DNA of 64,000 nt from Myxococcales bacterium (GTDB lineage: Bacteria; Myxococcota_A; Polyangia; Polyangiales; Ga0077539): positions 62,001 through 126,000 of the forward strand of contig JAEUKI010000075.1 in the NCBI GenBank assembly GCA_016793325.1, in the 5' to 3' direction. The position numbers and the translations under genes are program-made. The notes under the pieces are model-generated. The model was not told the DNA's origin and did not search any database. It saw only the letters and a list, made by a program, of their open reading frames with translations. Positions 1 to 8,566 of this stretch are shown in pieces; position 1 is the stretch's first letter, and each line of letters opens with the position of its first letter.

Positions 1-1304
1 CCCACGGGGATCAAGAGCGCGACGATGGTGAGCGTCCTGCCGCTCTGCGTCGTCGTCGCGGGCGACGGCTGCACCTGCGGCGCGTGCGCGTTGGGGCTCG
101 GCGTCGAGACCGGGACGATCGCCGACGACTGCGCCCCGAACGAGACCGCCCCGAAGTAGTCGGGCTGCTTGGTCGCCTCGGCCAGCATCGGGATCGATTT
201 GACCTCGGGCGAGTCGTAGCTGTTCGTCGTGCTCACCGGCGTCGCGGTGATCGCCGAGAGCGCGGGGATGCTCGGCAGCGGCGTGGGCGTCGGCGTCGGG
301 TGCGGCGCGATCACCGTGTCTTGCGTCGCGACGGACACCGCGGGCAGCGAGTTGAACGAGGCGGACATGACGCCCGGGTTCTTCGCAGACGGGTCCGAGC
401 TGCCACCGCCCCAGGCGAACGGAACGGGCTCGCCCTTGTTTCCCGAGAGAGCCGAGAGCGCTTCGGACAACTGGAGCGCGGTGCGAAAGCGCCCGTCGAT
501 GCTGCGGTCGAAGAGCTTGGCGAAGAGCTGGTCGACTTGTGGAGACAGCGCCGGGTTGACCTCGCTCGCGCGCGTGGGCGTCCCCGACATGACCTTCGCG
601 ATGATCTCGACCTGGTGCGTGCCTTCGAAGGGCATTCGACCGGTGAGCATTTCGTAGAGCATCACGCCGATGGCCCAGAGATCCGCGCGGCCGTCGACCG
701 TCGAAGGGTCGCGGATCTGTTCGGGGGACATGTACTCGGGCGTCCCGAGGAGCATGCCCGCGCGCGTCGCGAGGACCGAGCCCGCGGTGGGCGTGGCCGC
801 GACGTTCTTCGCGATCCCGAAGTCGAGCAGGCGAACGACAGTCGAGCCTCCGCGGTCTTCGAGCACCACGTTGTGCGGCTTGAGATCGCGGTGCACGACG
901 CCCGTCGCGTGCGCGACGCCGAGCGCGTCGAGCAGCGAGCGCATGATCGGCACCGCTTGTTCGACCGTGAATTTTCCCTGGCGCGCGATCGCTTCGGCGA
1001 GGGTCTTTCCCTTCACGAACGGCATCACGATGCAGGGGCACTGCTTGGGCCCGTCTTCGATGACGCCGAGGTGGTAGATCGGGACGATCGCCGGGTGATC
1101 GATGGACGCGAGCAGCCGCGCTTCGCGCTGAAATCGCTCGCGAAGCGACGGATCGTCGCGGAGGTCCGTGTGCAGGATCTTCATCGCCACGACGCGACCG
1201 AGGCGGAGGTCCGTCGCGCGCCACACCGCTCCCATGCCGCCGCGACCGACGAGCTCTTCGAGCCGGTAATGCTCAGCGACGACGACACCGGACTCGAGTT
1301 GCAT
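1..1304 (-). CDS. Ser/Thr protein kinase (3' end beyond window)
   Basis: This is a Hanks-type protein kinase that phosphorylates Ser/Thr on unknown partners. It begins at the ATG at 1304 and is still open at base 1, so the C-terminus is missing. The Gly-rich loop (GRGGMG, about residue 20), the VAMKIL lysine, HRDLKPHN (H138-D140), DFGIAKN (D161) and GTPEYMSPEQ are all visible, so the catalytic core is intact and of the RD type. After the kinase domain come about 150 residues of Ser/Thr/Pro-rich linker. A hydrophobic run (TIVALLIPV) then begins at the window edge and is probably a membrane anchor for an outside sensor domain. It lies downstream of, and on the same strand as, the acyltransferase and the large kinase, but with about 90 bp of spacing and no overlap. 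Confidence 0.93.
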   Translation of the reverse strand, partial: MQLESGVVVAEHYRLEELVGRGGMGAVWRATDLRLGRVVAMKILHTDLRDDPSLRERFQREARLLASIDHPAIVPIYHLGVIEDGPKQCPCIVMPFVKGKTLAEAIARQGKFTVEQAVPIMRSLLDALGVAHATGVVHRDLKPHNVVLEDRGGSTVVRLLDFGIAKNVAATPTAGSVLATRAGMLLGTPEYMSPEQIRDPSTVDGRADLWAIGVMLYEMLTGRMPFEGTHQVEIIAKVMSGTPTRASEVNPALSPQVDQLFAKLFDRSIDGRFRTALQLSEALSALSGNKGEPVPFAWGGGSSDPSAKNPGVMSASFNSLPAVSVATQDTVIAPHPTPTPTPLPSIPALSAITATPVSTTNSYDSPEVKSIPMLAEATKQPDYFGAVSFGAQSSAIVPVSTPSPNAHAPQVQPSPATTTQSGRTLTIVALLIPV

Positions 1305-1394
1305 CGACGAGGACCGCTACGCGTCGAGCATCGCACGACCTCCGCCGCGCGCGCAGCTATTTACCGAACACGATCGCAGCGCGACGCGCCCGCT

Positions 1395-1919
1395 TCACGC
1401 CTCGGGGCGATACTTGATCACTTTCGCGGGTACACCCGCCACGATCGCGTACGGCGGAACGTCGCGATTGACCACCGCGCCCGCGCCCACGATCGCGCCC
1501 TTGCCTACAGTGACCCCGGGGAGAATCACCGAGTTGATCCCGAGGTCTACGTCGTCTTCGATGGTCACCGCGGCCATCGTGGTCGGCGCGTGGAGCACAG
1601 GCACCGCGCGGCCCGCTTCTTCGTGGACCGACGTGAGGATCTTCACGCCGGGGCCGATCCCGACGTTCTTTCCGATGGTGATCCCGCCGGCCGAGTGGAA
1701 GAAGCACTGCTGCCCGATCCACGTGCCGTCGCCGATCTTCATCTCGTTCTTGTAGTAGCCCTTCAAGATCGCGTAGTGGCCGACGTAGATGTTCTCTCCG
1801 AGCGTGATGTTTTCGGGGTGAAACACCAAGACGCCCGTCTCGAACACGCACTCGGCGCCGATCGAACGAAACTGCGAGAGCTCGAAGCGCCCGTCCCCAT
1901 GGCTGCGGTTTCTGCCCAT
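1395..1919 (-). CDS. Hexapeptide-repeat acyltransferase
   Basis: This is a 174-residue left-handed beta-helix acyltransferase of the maltose/galactoside O-acetyltransferase (LbH_MAT) type. Such enzymes move an acyl group from a CoA donor to a hydroxyl or amine. Hexapeptide signatures run through most of the chain (ITLGENIYVG, MKIGDGTWIG, ITIGKNVGIG, VTIEDDVDLG, VTVGKGAIVG), and it ends with the typical VPPYAIVAGVPAKVIKY. The candidate catalytic His is in the TSVHEE segment. The start chosen is the ATG at 1919 (MGRNRSHGDG), because the frame upstream runs through the 45-bp tandem repeats and codes for nothing recognisable. The substrate cannot be inferred. Sugar or lipid O-acetylation is the usual role. 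Confidence 0.85.
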   Translation of the reverse strand: MGRNRSHGDGRFELSQFRSIGAECVFETGVLVFHPENITLGENIYVGHYAILKGYYKNEMKIGDGTWIGQQCFFHSAGGITIGKNVGIGPGVKILTSVHEEAGRAVPVLHAPTTMAAVTIEDDVDLGINSVILPGVTVGKGAIVGAGAVVNRDVPPYAIVAGVPAKVIKYRPEA

Positions 1920-1973
1920 GACGCCGGAGGAGTACACGAATTCGCGCGCGGCAGGGAGCGCGGACGCACGCGC

Positions 1974-2049
1974 GTTCGCCATCTGCGTGGCGAGGTGTTC
2001 GCCACCTGATGGCGAAGGGTTCGCCATCTGCGTGGCGAGGTGTTCGCCA
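1974..2049. repeat. 45-bp direct repeat, two copies
   Basis: A 31-bp unit starting GTTCGCCATCTGCGTGG and ending GTGTTCGCCA occurs at 1974-2004 and again at 2019-2049. The copies are spaced 45 bp apart and appear identical. The spacer contains GATGGCGAA, the reverse complement of TTCGCCATC in the unit, so the array can form alternative hairpins. It lies between the acyltransferase start (1919) and the stop of the next kinase (2075). A related GATGGCGAAG and GTTGGCGAAT pair occurs near 53836-53870. Confidence 0.8.
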
Positions 2050-2074
2050 TCTCGAAACCCCGAAGCGCGAACGG

Positions 2075-5000
2075 CTACCAGTCGTCCACGACGCGGTGAT
2101 CCGGGACGCTCTCGACGAAGCGCCGCCGCGCGCTCGGCTCGACGATCTTCGCGGCCCGCGCCGAGAGCGCCTTCTTCGCAGCCCGTCTCGCAGCCTCGGC
2201 TTCGTCCGACGCTCCTGCGCGAGAGAAGCACTCGGCGAGGTTGCGCCAGGTCCACACCGCGCTCGCGTCGGCGGACATGTGCTCGTCGCACTCGGAGACG
2301 GCCTCGCGCGCGATCGAGAGCGCCTCGGTCGCTCTCGCGCACTCGGCGAGCGCTCGGGCCAGCGTCGAGCGCGCCTGCGTTCGCAGCGAGGGAACCGGCT
2401 CGAGCACCGAGACCGCCTCGCGCGCGATGGCGACGGCCTGCTCTGCGCGACCGTCGGACAGCGCGATGTCTGCGAGATACAGCTTCGATGCGCCGATGAA
2501 CCGCAGGAAGCCCGAGCGCTCGAAGATCTCGATCGCCTCGCGCTCGACGCGCTCTCCCTCGTCGATCGCGCCTCGCCACGCGAGCACGAGCCCGAGGTTG
2601 TGCAGGCAGAACCCCTCGACCTGCTTGTTGGACAGCCCCCTAGCTCGCTCGATGGTGTCTCTCAGCGAGCGCTCGGCTGCGTCGAGGTCGCCGAGGTCCA
2701 TCAGCGCGAACCCGAGGTTCGAGCGCTGCGCGAGCGCCCCGCGGCGATTGGCCGCAGCGTCGAAGGCCTCGATCGATCGCGCGACGTGCGTCGCGTACGC
2801 TTGCGGGTCTCCCTCGAAGTACGCCCACGCAGCGCGGGCCGCGGCGCAGTGTCCGAGGATGTTCGAGTCGGCGGGCGTGCCCGCGCCGAGCGCGCGTTCG
2901 AGCTCGGCCATCGGCAGGCGCGCGAGGCTCCGTTCGCCCGAGGCCGAGAGGTGAATCGCGAGCCGCGCGAACAACAACAATCGCTTGTCCGCCGTGCTCG
3001 TCCTCGCCTCGTGCACCAGCGCAGGAACGGTCTCGGCGAGCTCCGCCGAGCGCTCGAGCACGCCGAGCGAGATGCAGTGGAGGCTCGCGCTCTCGCACCA
3101 CCGATCGCTCCCGGGCTCGAAGCAGTCCATCGCCAGTCGCGCGCTCCGCTCGAACGACACGTGGTCGGGGATCCATCGGTAGGCCTCGGCTCGGACGAGC
3201 GCGAGCTCTCCGCGCAGCGCTCGCGCGTCGCGCGCTCCTCGCGCCCGTTCGTGTTCACCAGCGCATCGGTCGAGCGCGTCGCAGTGATCGAGGCAGCCGC
3301 GAAGGTCGTCGCCCGCGAGCGCGCGGCGCGCGGCGAGGAGGTAGTGCGGAGCCGCGCGGGCGAGATCGCCGCCTCGCTCGAAATGTCCCGCGAGCACGGC
3401 GGGGTCGACGCCGCGCTTCGCTTCGAGCCACCGCGCGGCGAGCTTGTGCCCGAGCGCTCGGTCCTCGTCGGTGAGCGACGCGTACGCGACATCTCCGAGG
3501 ATCGCGTGGCGAAACACGTACTCGACTTCGCCGTCGAACTGCGAGGACGCTCGCCGGCCGATGGTCTCGGTCGCGACGAGCACGGACAGCGGCGCCTCGA
3601 GCCGCTCGTCGTTGGGGGCCCCGACGAGCGCGCGGAGCGCGGAGCGCCAAAACGTTTGACCGAACACGCTCGCCGCGCGAAGGACGCGGCGCGCCTGATC
3701 GTCCATGCGCTCGAATCGCGCGTCCACCATCGCCGCGATCGAGTCTGGGAGCGCCGCGATCGCTCGGTGCTCGTCGAACGAGCGAACGAGCTCTTCGAGG
3801 AAGAACGCGTTTCCCGCGGCGCGCTGCACGAGCGCGTCGAGCTCTGCGTCCGTGATCTTCGTCGCGTCGAGGACGCTCCGCGCGAGCGCGAGGGAGGCGC
3901 CTCTCGAGAGCTCGCCGAGCGTGACCTCGACGCGGTGTTCGCCGCCAAAGAGCGCCGTGAATCGCTCGCGCACCGCGGGCCGCGCGGCGGCGACGAGCAC
4001 GATCGGTCGGTCGCGCAAGAGCGAGAGCGCTCCCTCGATCAGCCGCACCGACGCCGTGTCGGCCCAGTGCGCGTCCTCGATCACGAGCGCGATCCCTGAC
4101 TGGCGCGCGCACGCGTCGAACATCGCGTCGAACGATCGCGCGAGCTGCTCGCTCATGAGCCTCGCGTCCCCCGCGGCCGCCAAGAACGCTGGCGAACGAG
4201 CGCCGTCGTCGATCGCGACGCCCGCGAGCGCCGCGAGAAAATCTCGGTGCGCCTCGCGAGCTCGCGCGTCCTCTGCGAAGTGCGCGCGGACGAAGGCGTC
4301 GATCGCGTCGATCGCGCGCTCGTCGCTGGACGTCTCGAGCATCGCGCGGACGATCGACGACGCGAGCGAGAGCGCGGCCCCTTGCGCCGTCGAGTTGCAG
4401 CGCGCCACCACGACGCGGGCCGCGGGCCAGCGCCGGATCACCGCGCGCTTGAGCTCCGAGAGGAGCCGCGATTTTCCCGCGCCGGCTTCGCCGACGAAGA
4501 GCGCGACGGAGGCGCTCCGCTCGTCGAGCGCCCGAGAGACCTGGGCCATCCCTGTGTAGAACTCGTGCTCTCGTCCGACGAAGGGCGTGGGCTTGCCGAG
4601 CAGCGTGCGCTCGACCTTTCCTTCGACGCCGCGGAGGAGCGCGTGGCTCTCGGCGCGGTCGACGGCGAGCGAGCTCTCGACGAGCGCCGCGGTCGCCTCG
4701 TCGATCGCGATCCGCGCGCGCTGAGCAGACGCGCCGAGGAGCACCGCCGCGCGGTCGATGACCTCGCCGATGGGCGGGTTTTCTCCGACGAAACGCGCTC
4801 GGCCCGTGGCGACGGCGATCGGCAGCGCCGGAAAGAGCCCGTGCGCGAACAGCGCCACACGACAGAGCGCGTCGGCCGCGTCGCGCGCGTCGCGACCTTC
4901 TTCGTCGGTCACCGCGCTCCACGATCGGTCCGCGAAGCGATAGATCTTCACGCCGAGGCGCTCGGCCTCCGCGGAGATCCGCGCGAAATCCTGGTTGAGC

Positions 5001-5968
5001 GCGCGCAGCTCGAGCGTGGGGAGCGTCCCGCTCGTCGCGCTCTTCATCGAGCTCGCGACGAGCACCGAGCGCACGCGGAGCTCGGCGCGGGTCAACGCTC
5101 CGCGCGTGCCGGTCACGGACGGAGGGAGCATCGACGGTCGTCCGTCGATCGACTCGAGCGCGCTCAACAGCGCGCGCGCTGACGGCAGCCGCGAAGCGCT
5201 GTCGCGCGCGAGGAGCCGCGCGAGCACGGACTCGAGCGCGCTCGACACGCTGACGCCGAGCGACGCGAGCGACGGCGCGTCCGAGAGCATCACTTTGGCG
5301 AGCACCGCGACGACCTGCTCGGCGACGAAGGGGGCTCGTCCCGCGAGCGTCTCGAACCACACGCAGCCCAGCGAGAAGAGGTCCGCGCGTTGATCGAGGT
5401 CGCCTCGCGCCATGATCTGCTCGGGGGCCATGTACGACGGCGTTCCGATCATCACGCCGGGGCGCGTGATCGCGGGCTCGTCGCTGCAAGCGGCGATGCC
5501 GAAGTCGACGAGGACGGGGCGCGCGAGGTCACCGTCGCGGAGAAAGATGTTTCCCGGTTTGATGTCGCGGTGAACGATGCCCGCGGCGTGCACCGCGTCG
5601 AGGGCGCCGGCCACCGAACGCACGAGCTCGATGCTCTCTCGTGCGCTGATCGCCGATCGTTGGTCGAGCAGCGCGCGGAGGTCTCGGCCTTCGAGCCACT
5701 CCATGGCCAGCCACGGGGCGCGCGCGTCGGTCGTCCCGACAGCGACCCCGCGCACGACGCCCGGGTGATCGACGCGCGCGAGCAGCGAACCCTCGCGAAC
5801 GAAGCGCTGCGCTTCGCTCTCGCCCGCGAGCGTCAGGACCTTGATCGCGACGCGCTGCGATCGCTGGAGGTCCGTCGCGCGGTAGACGACGCCGAACCCT
5901 CCCTCGGCGACGCGCGCGTCGAGGCGAAAGCGTCCGCCGTCGAGCACTGTTCCCTCGCGCTCGTCCAT
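2075..5968 (-). CDS. Ser/Thr kinase fused to AAA ATPase and TPR region
   Basis: This 1297-residue signalling protein has an N-terminal Hanks kinase (AEGGFG loop, VAIKVL lysine, HRDIKPGN with H133-D135, DFGIAA with D155, GTPSYMAPEQ). About residues 300-460 resemble a degenerate class III nucleotide-cyclase domain (ATGRARFVGE...GEVIDRAAVLLG). A conserved FVGREHE segment leads into an AAA/NACHT-like ATPase with Walker A GEAGAGKS near residues 491-498 and a Walker B-like LVIEDAHWAD. The last 450 residues are helical and TPR-like, ending close to the stop. This order matches the kinase/cyclase-like/ATPase/TPR regulators common in myxobacteria. The ATG at 5968 (MDEREG) is preferred to the TTG at 5986. 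The cyclase-like part lacks an obvious full catalytic set, so it is probably structural. The signal and targets are unknown. Confidence 0.92.
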   Translation of the reverse strand: MDEREGTVLDGGRFRLDARVAEGGFGVVYRATDLQRSQRVAIKVLTLAGESEAQRFVREGSLLARVDHPGVVRGVAVGTTDARAPWLAMEWLEGRDLRALLDQRSAISARESIELVRSVAGALDAVHAAGIVHRDIKPGNIFLRDGDLARPVLVDFGIAACSDEPAITRPGVMIGTPSYMAPEQIMARGDLDQRADLFSLGCVWFETLAGRAPFVAEQVVAVLAKVMLSDAPSLASLGVSVSSALESVLARLLARDSASRLPSARALLSALESIDGRPSMLPPSVTGTRGALTRAELRVRSVLVASSMKSATSGTLPTLELRALNQDFARISAEAERLGVKIYRFADRSWSAVTDEEGRDARDAADALCRVALFAHGLFPALPIAVATGRARFVGENPPIGEVIDRAAVLLGASAQRARIAIDEATAALVESSLAVDRAESHALLRGVEGKVERTLLGKPTPFVGREHEFYTGMAQVSRALDERSASVALFVGEAGAGKSRLLSELKRAVIRRWPAARVVVARCNSTAQGAALSLASSIVRAMLETSSDERAIDAIDAFVRAHFAEDARAREAHRDFLAALAGVAIDDGARSPAFLAAAGDARLMSEQLARSFDAMFDACARQSGIALVIEDAHWADTASVRLIEGALSLLRDRPIVLVAAARPAVRERFTALFGGEHRVEVTLGELSRGASLALARSVLDATKITDAELDALVQRAAGNAFFLEELVRSFDEHRAIAALPDSIAAMVDARFERMDDQARRVLRAASVFGQTFWRSALRALVGAPNDERLEAPLSVLVATETIGRRASSQFDGEVEYVFRHAILGDVAYASLTDEDRALGHKLAARWLEAKRGVDPAVLAGHFERGGDLARAAPHYLLAARRALAGDDLRGCLDHCDALDRCAGEHERARGARDARALRGELALVRAEAYRWIPDHVSFERSARLAMDCFEPGSDRWCESASLHCISLGVLERSAELAETVPALVHEARTSTADKRLLLFARLAIHLSASGERSLARLPMAELERALGAGTPADSNILGHCAAARAAWAYFEGDPQAYATHVARSIEAFDAAANRRGALAQRSNLGFALMDLGDLDAAERSLRDTIERARGLSNKQVEGFCLHNLGLVLAWRGAIDEGERVEREAIEIFERSGFLRFIGASKLYLADIALSDGRAEQAVAIAREAVSVLEPVPSLRTQARSTLARALAECARATEALSIAREAVSECDEHMSADASAVWTWRNLAECFSRAGASDEAEAARRAAKKALSARAAKIVEPSARRRFVESVPDHRVVDDW

Positions 5969-6013
5969 CGAGCGCAGTTGTACCAACAGTCGCGAGCTCG
6001 ACGCGAGCGAACC

Positions 6014-7312
6014 TCACCCCGCGCTCTCGCGCTCGCGCGCGGCTTCTTCGGCCCTCGCGAGGGCGCGCGGCTCGTCGACGCGCGACAAGAGCGCGAGGCC
6101 CGCGAGAAAGAAGAGCGAGATCGTCCCGACCGCGGCGCGGATCGAGCCGGTGAAGTCCGCGACGAGCCCGTACACGAGCGGCCCGACGACGGCGCTCGCG
6201 CGCCCGGCCAACGTCATGAAGCCGAAGATCCTCGCGCTCTCGTGCTGCGGAACGTACCGCGAGACCACCGCCCGCGCGGCCGCTTGCGTCCCGCCGACGC
6301 CGAGCGCCGCGATCACGGCCACCCCGAGAAACTGCGTCTTGGACGTCACCACCACGCACCCGACCACCACCATGAGCCACAAGACCAACGTGAGCGCGAC
6401 GGACTTCACGCCGCCCCACTTGTCCACGAGCCGGCCGAACACGAGCGCTCCGGGGATGGCACACACATTCAACACGAGGAAGAGCTTCGCGTTGTCGTCG
6501 TCGGTGAAGCGCAGCACGGACCCCGAGAACGTCGCGGTGAACACGAGCACGGTCTCGAGCGCGTCGGTGAAGACCAGGTACGCGATGAGAAACCGCACGA
6601 GGTCGGGGTAGTCCTTGAGCGTTCGAACCGTCTCTCGAACGCCGCGAAATCCCTGACGGATCCACCCTTCGGGCGGCGGCGGGTTGCGCGGGGCGCGCTC
6701 TTTGACGAAGAGCAAGATCGGCAGCGAGAAGAGCGCGTACCAGATGGCCACCAGCACGGGGATCGCGCGCCAACCGTCGGTGAGCGCCCCGCCCTTGGGC
6801 AGCCAGCCGAACGCCAACACGATCGCGAGGGACGAGAGTCCGCCGACGTACCCGAGGGCCCAGCCCGTGCCCGAGAGCTTTCCTGCTTCTTCTTTGCTCG
6901 CGAGCTCGGGGAGAAACGCGTTGTAGAACACGTAGCCGCCCTCGAACGCGGCGTTGGCCACGATCATGGCGACCATGGCCGTGATCATTCCTGCGGTGGT
7001 CCCGACGGACACCGTGGCGATGAGGGTCGTCGCGACGGCGCACACCGTGACGTAGACCGCGAGCAGCGGCTTCTTTCGGCCCGAGTGATCCGCGATCGCG
7101 CCCACAACCGGCGAGCTCAGCGCGACGAGCGCCATCGCCGTCGACACGGTGACCGCCCACAGCGTGTGCGACCGGTGCGCGAGCGACCTCGGAACCACGT
7201 GTTCTTGAAAGAACTTTCCGAAGAACACCGTGATCATGAGCGTGGCGAACGGGCTGTTGGCCACGTCGAACATCGCCCACGAGGCCTTCTCTCGCGTGCT
7301 CGCAGGGGGCAT
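6014..7312 (-). CDS. MFS transporter, Atg22/UMF1 family
   Basis: This 432-residue inner-membrane protein has about twelve hydrophobic segments. The N-terminus (KASWAMFDVANSPFATLM) and the DHSGRKKP loop between the second and third helices are characteristic of the UMF1/Atg22-like branch of the major facilitator superfamily. A long cytoplasmic loop near residues 205-240 separates the two six-helix halves. GGTQAAARAVVSRYVP and FGFMTLAGRASAVVGP in the second half are also typical. In eukaryotes the family exports vacuolar amino acids. The substrates of bacterial members are mostly unknown, so only export or import of a small solute can be claimed. It is 45 bp upstream of the large kinase on the same strand, but there is no sign of functional coupling. 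Confidence 0.9.
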   Translation of the reverse strand: MPPASTREKASWAMFDVANSPFATLMITVFFGKFFQEHVVPRSLAHRSHTLWAVTVSTAMALVALSSPVVGAIADHSGRKKPLLAVYVTVCAVATTLIATVSVGTTAGMITAMVAMIVANAAFEGGYVFYNAFLPELASKEEAGKLSGTGWALGYVGGLSSLAIVLAFGWLPKGGALTDGWRAIPVLVAIWYALFSLPILLFVKERAPRNPPPPEGWIRQGFRGVRETVRTLKDYPDLVRFLIAYLVFTDALETVLVFTATFSGSVLRFTDDDNAKLFLVLNVCAIPGALVFGRLVDKWGGVKSVALTLVLWLMVVVGCVVVTSKTQFLGVAVIAALGVGGTQAAARAVVSRYVPQHESARIFGFMTLAGRASAVVGPLVYGLVADFTGSIRAAVGTISLFFLAGLALLSRVDEPRALARAEEAARERESAG

Positions 7313-7518
7313 CTCCGAGGCGTATCACGGTCCCGACCGCGCTCCGCGTTTGTCATCGAGCGCTGCTGCAAGTTCGGGCGTCGGACGCGCAGATGCCGCG
7401 CGTGACGCCGCCCTTCGATCCGAGCAAACCCCCAGGATGATCGCGCTGTCCTCGGGCTCGCGACGGTGATCTTCCGTTGGCATCGGCCTTGCGATGGGCC
7501 CGAGTTGGAGCCGAGCTC

Positions 7519-8136
7519 GTGTTCGCACCACCGACGTTTCTGAGCGAATCCTTCGACTTCGCGGCGCTCGACCGCGAAGCCGCGGGCATCGTCGCGCTCG
7601 ACGCCGAGGGCCGAATCGTGTGGCTCAACGCAGCGTGGCAAAGATTCGCGAGCGCCAACGACGACGCGTGGATCGCGCGCTTCGGCCCAGGGTGTCGCTA
7701 CGTCGACGCGGTCGAGCCCCGCTTCAGAGCGCCGCTCGAAGCGGCGTTCGAGCGCGTCCGTCGCACGGCGCTCCCGTTCGAAGAGGACGAAAACGGCGCG
7801 GCGCCGATGCTGTTTCCTGCGCAGCACCTGCGGGTGTTGCCGGTGGGCTCCGAGGGACTCCTCGTCGAGCTCAGCGAAGCGCGAACGACGCTCGCGCGAG
7901 CGACACAAGACCCTGCGAGCGACGCTCTGTACCGCAGCCCCGAGGGCTTCGTTCTACAGTGCAGCGGCTGCCGGAGGGTGCACTGCGCGGGCGAGGGCTG
8001 GCACTGGGTCGAGCCGTGGGTGAGCGCGCCTCCGCCTTCGACGACGCACGGACTGTGCGCCGCGTGCGCGGGCTATTTCGTCGAACAGACGCGCCGCGCT
8101 CGCCGCCAGACGCGCGACGACCGAGGGCCGCGATGA
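7519..8136 (+). CDS. PAS-domain protein with C-terminal Cys/His cluster
   Basis: This predicted 205-residue cytoplasmic sensor has PAS-like sequence at about residues 10-115 (GIVALDAEGRIVWLNAAWQRFA). A C-terminal module follows, with CSGCRRVHC and, about 35 residues later, THGLCAAC. The spacing CxxC...W...HGLCxxC is a recurring tail in bacterial receiver and sensor proteins and probably binds a metal. I chose the GTG at 7519 because a GGAG lies 8 nt upstream (7507-7510); the same frame could start at TTG 7477. Its stop overlaps the start of the receiver gene by four bases (ATGA at 8133-8136), so the two are translationally coupled. No kinase domain is present. It probably passes a redox or metal signal to the receiver, which is inference. 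Confidence 0.75.
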   Translation: MFAPPTFLSESFDFAALDREAAGIVALDAEGRIVWLNAAWQRFASANDDAWIARFGPGCRYVDAVEPRFRAPLEAAFERVRRTALPFEEDENGAAPMLFPAQHLRVLPVGSEGLLVELSEARTTLARATQDPASDALYRSPEGFVLQCSGCRRVHCAGEGWHWVEPWVSAPPPSTTHGLCAACAGYFVEQTRRARRQTRDDRGPR

Positions 8137-8498
8137 CCGCGCGAGGCGCACCGCCGGATCGTCTCGGGCGTCGCGTCGCGGTGGTCGACGACGACCCGCG
8201 AACGCTGCGCACGATGCAGCTGCTCTTGCGAGAAGAAGGGTACTCGGTGGAGGTCTTCTCCGACGCGACGACGGCGCTCGAAGCGCTGCGCGCAGAGCAC
8301 TTCGACGCCCTCGTGACCGATCACGTGCTGCCAGGGCTCCAGGGGCTCGCGCTCGCGAGGATCGTGCGCCGCGAAATGCCTCACGTTCGCTGCGTGATCG
8401 TCAGCGGGCACGACCCGCCAAAGTCGTTCGCTGACGAGGAGATTCCCTGGTTGATCAAGCCCGTGAGCTTCGACGCGCTCGTCGCCGCGATCGGCTGA
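8133..8498 (+). CDS. Single-domain response regulator
   Basis: This 121-residue receiver domain has no output domain. The acidic pocket (VVDDD, residues 17-21), phospho-acceptor D63 (LVTDHVLPG), the conserved Ser/Thr strand (CVIVSGHD) and the C-terminal Lys (LIKPVSF) are all present, so it should accept phosphate. Its ATG overlaps the stop of the PAS gene. Stand-alone receivers of this kind act through protein contact or as phosphate relays. The cognate histidine kinase is not adjacent. Confidence 0.9.
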   Translation: MTARGAPPDRLGRRVAVVDDDPRTLRTMQLLLREEGYSVEVFSDATTALEALRAEHFDALVTDHVLPGLQGLALARIVRREMPHVRCVIVSGHDPPKSFADEEIPWLIKPVSFDALVAAIG

Positions 8499-8566
8499 CG
8501 AGCGGCGCGATCGAGCGCTCGAACGGCGTTGTGAGGGCTGCGTCGCGTCGGCATAGTTCGCGCGTC

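Noticed and set aside
84..2009. Long plus-strand frame opposite the first kinase and acyltransferase
   Set aside because: Arg/Asp/Val-rich shadow of the minus-strand kinase, which has all catalytic motifs; very high GC removes stop codons in other frames.
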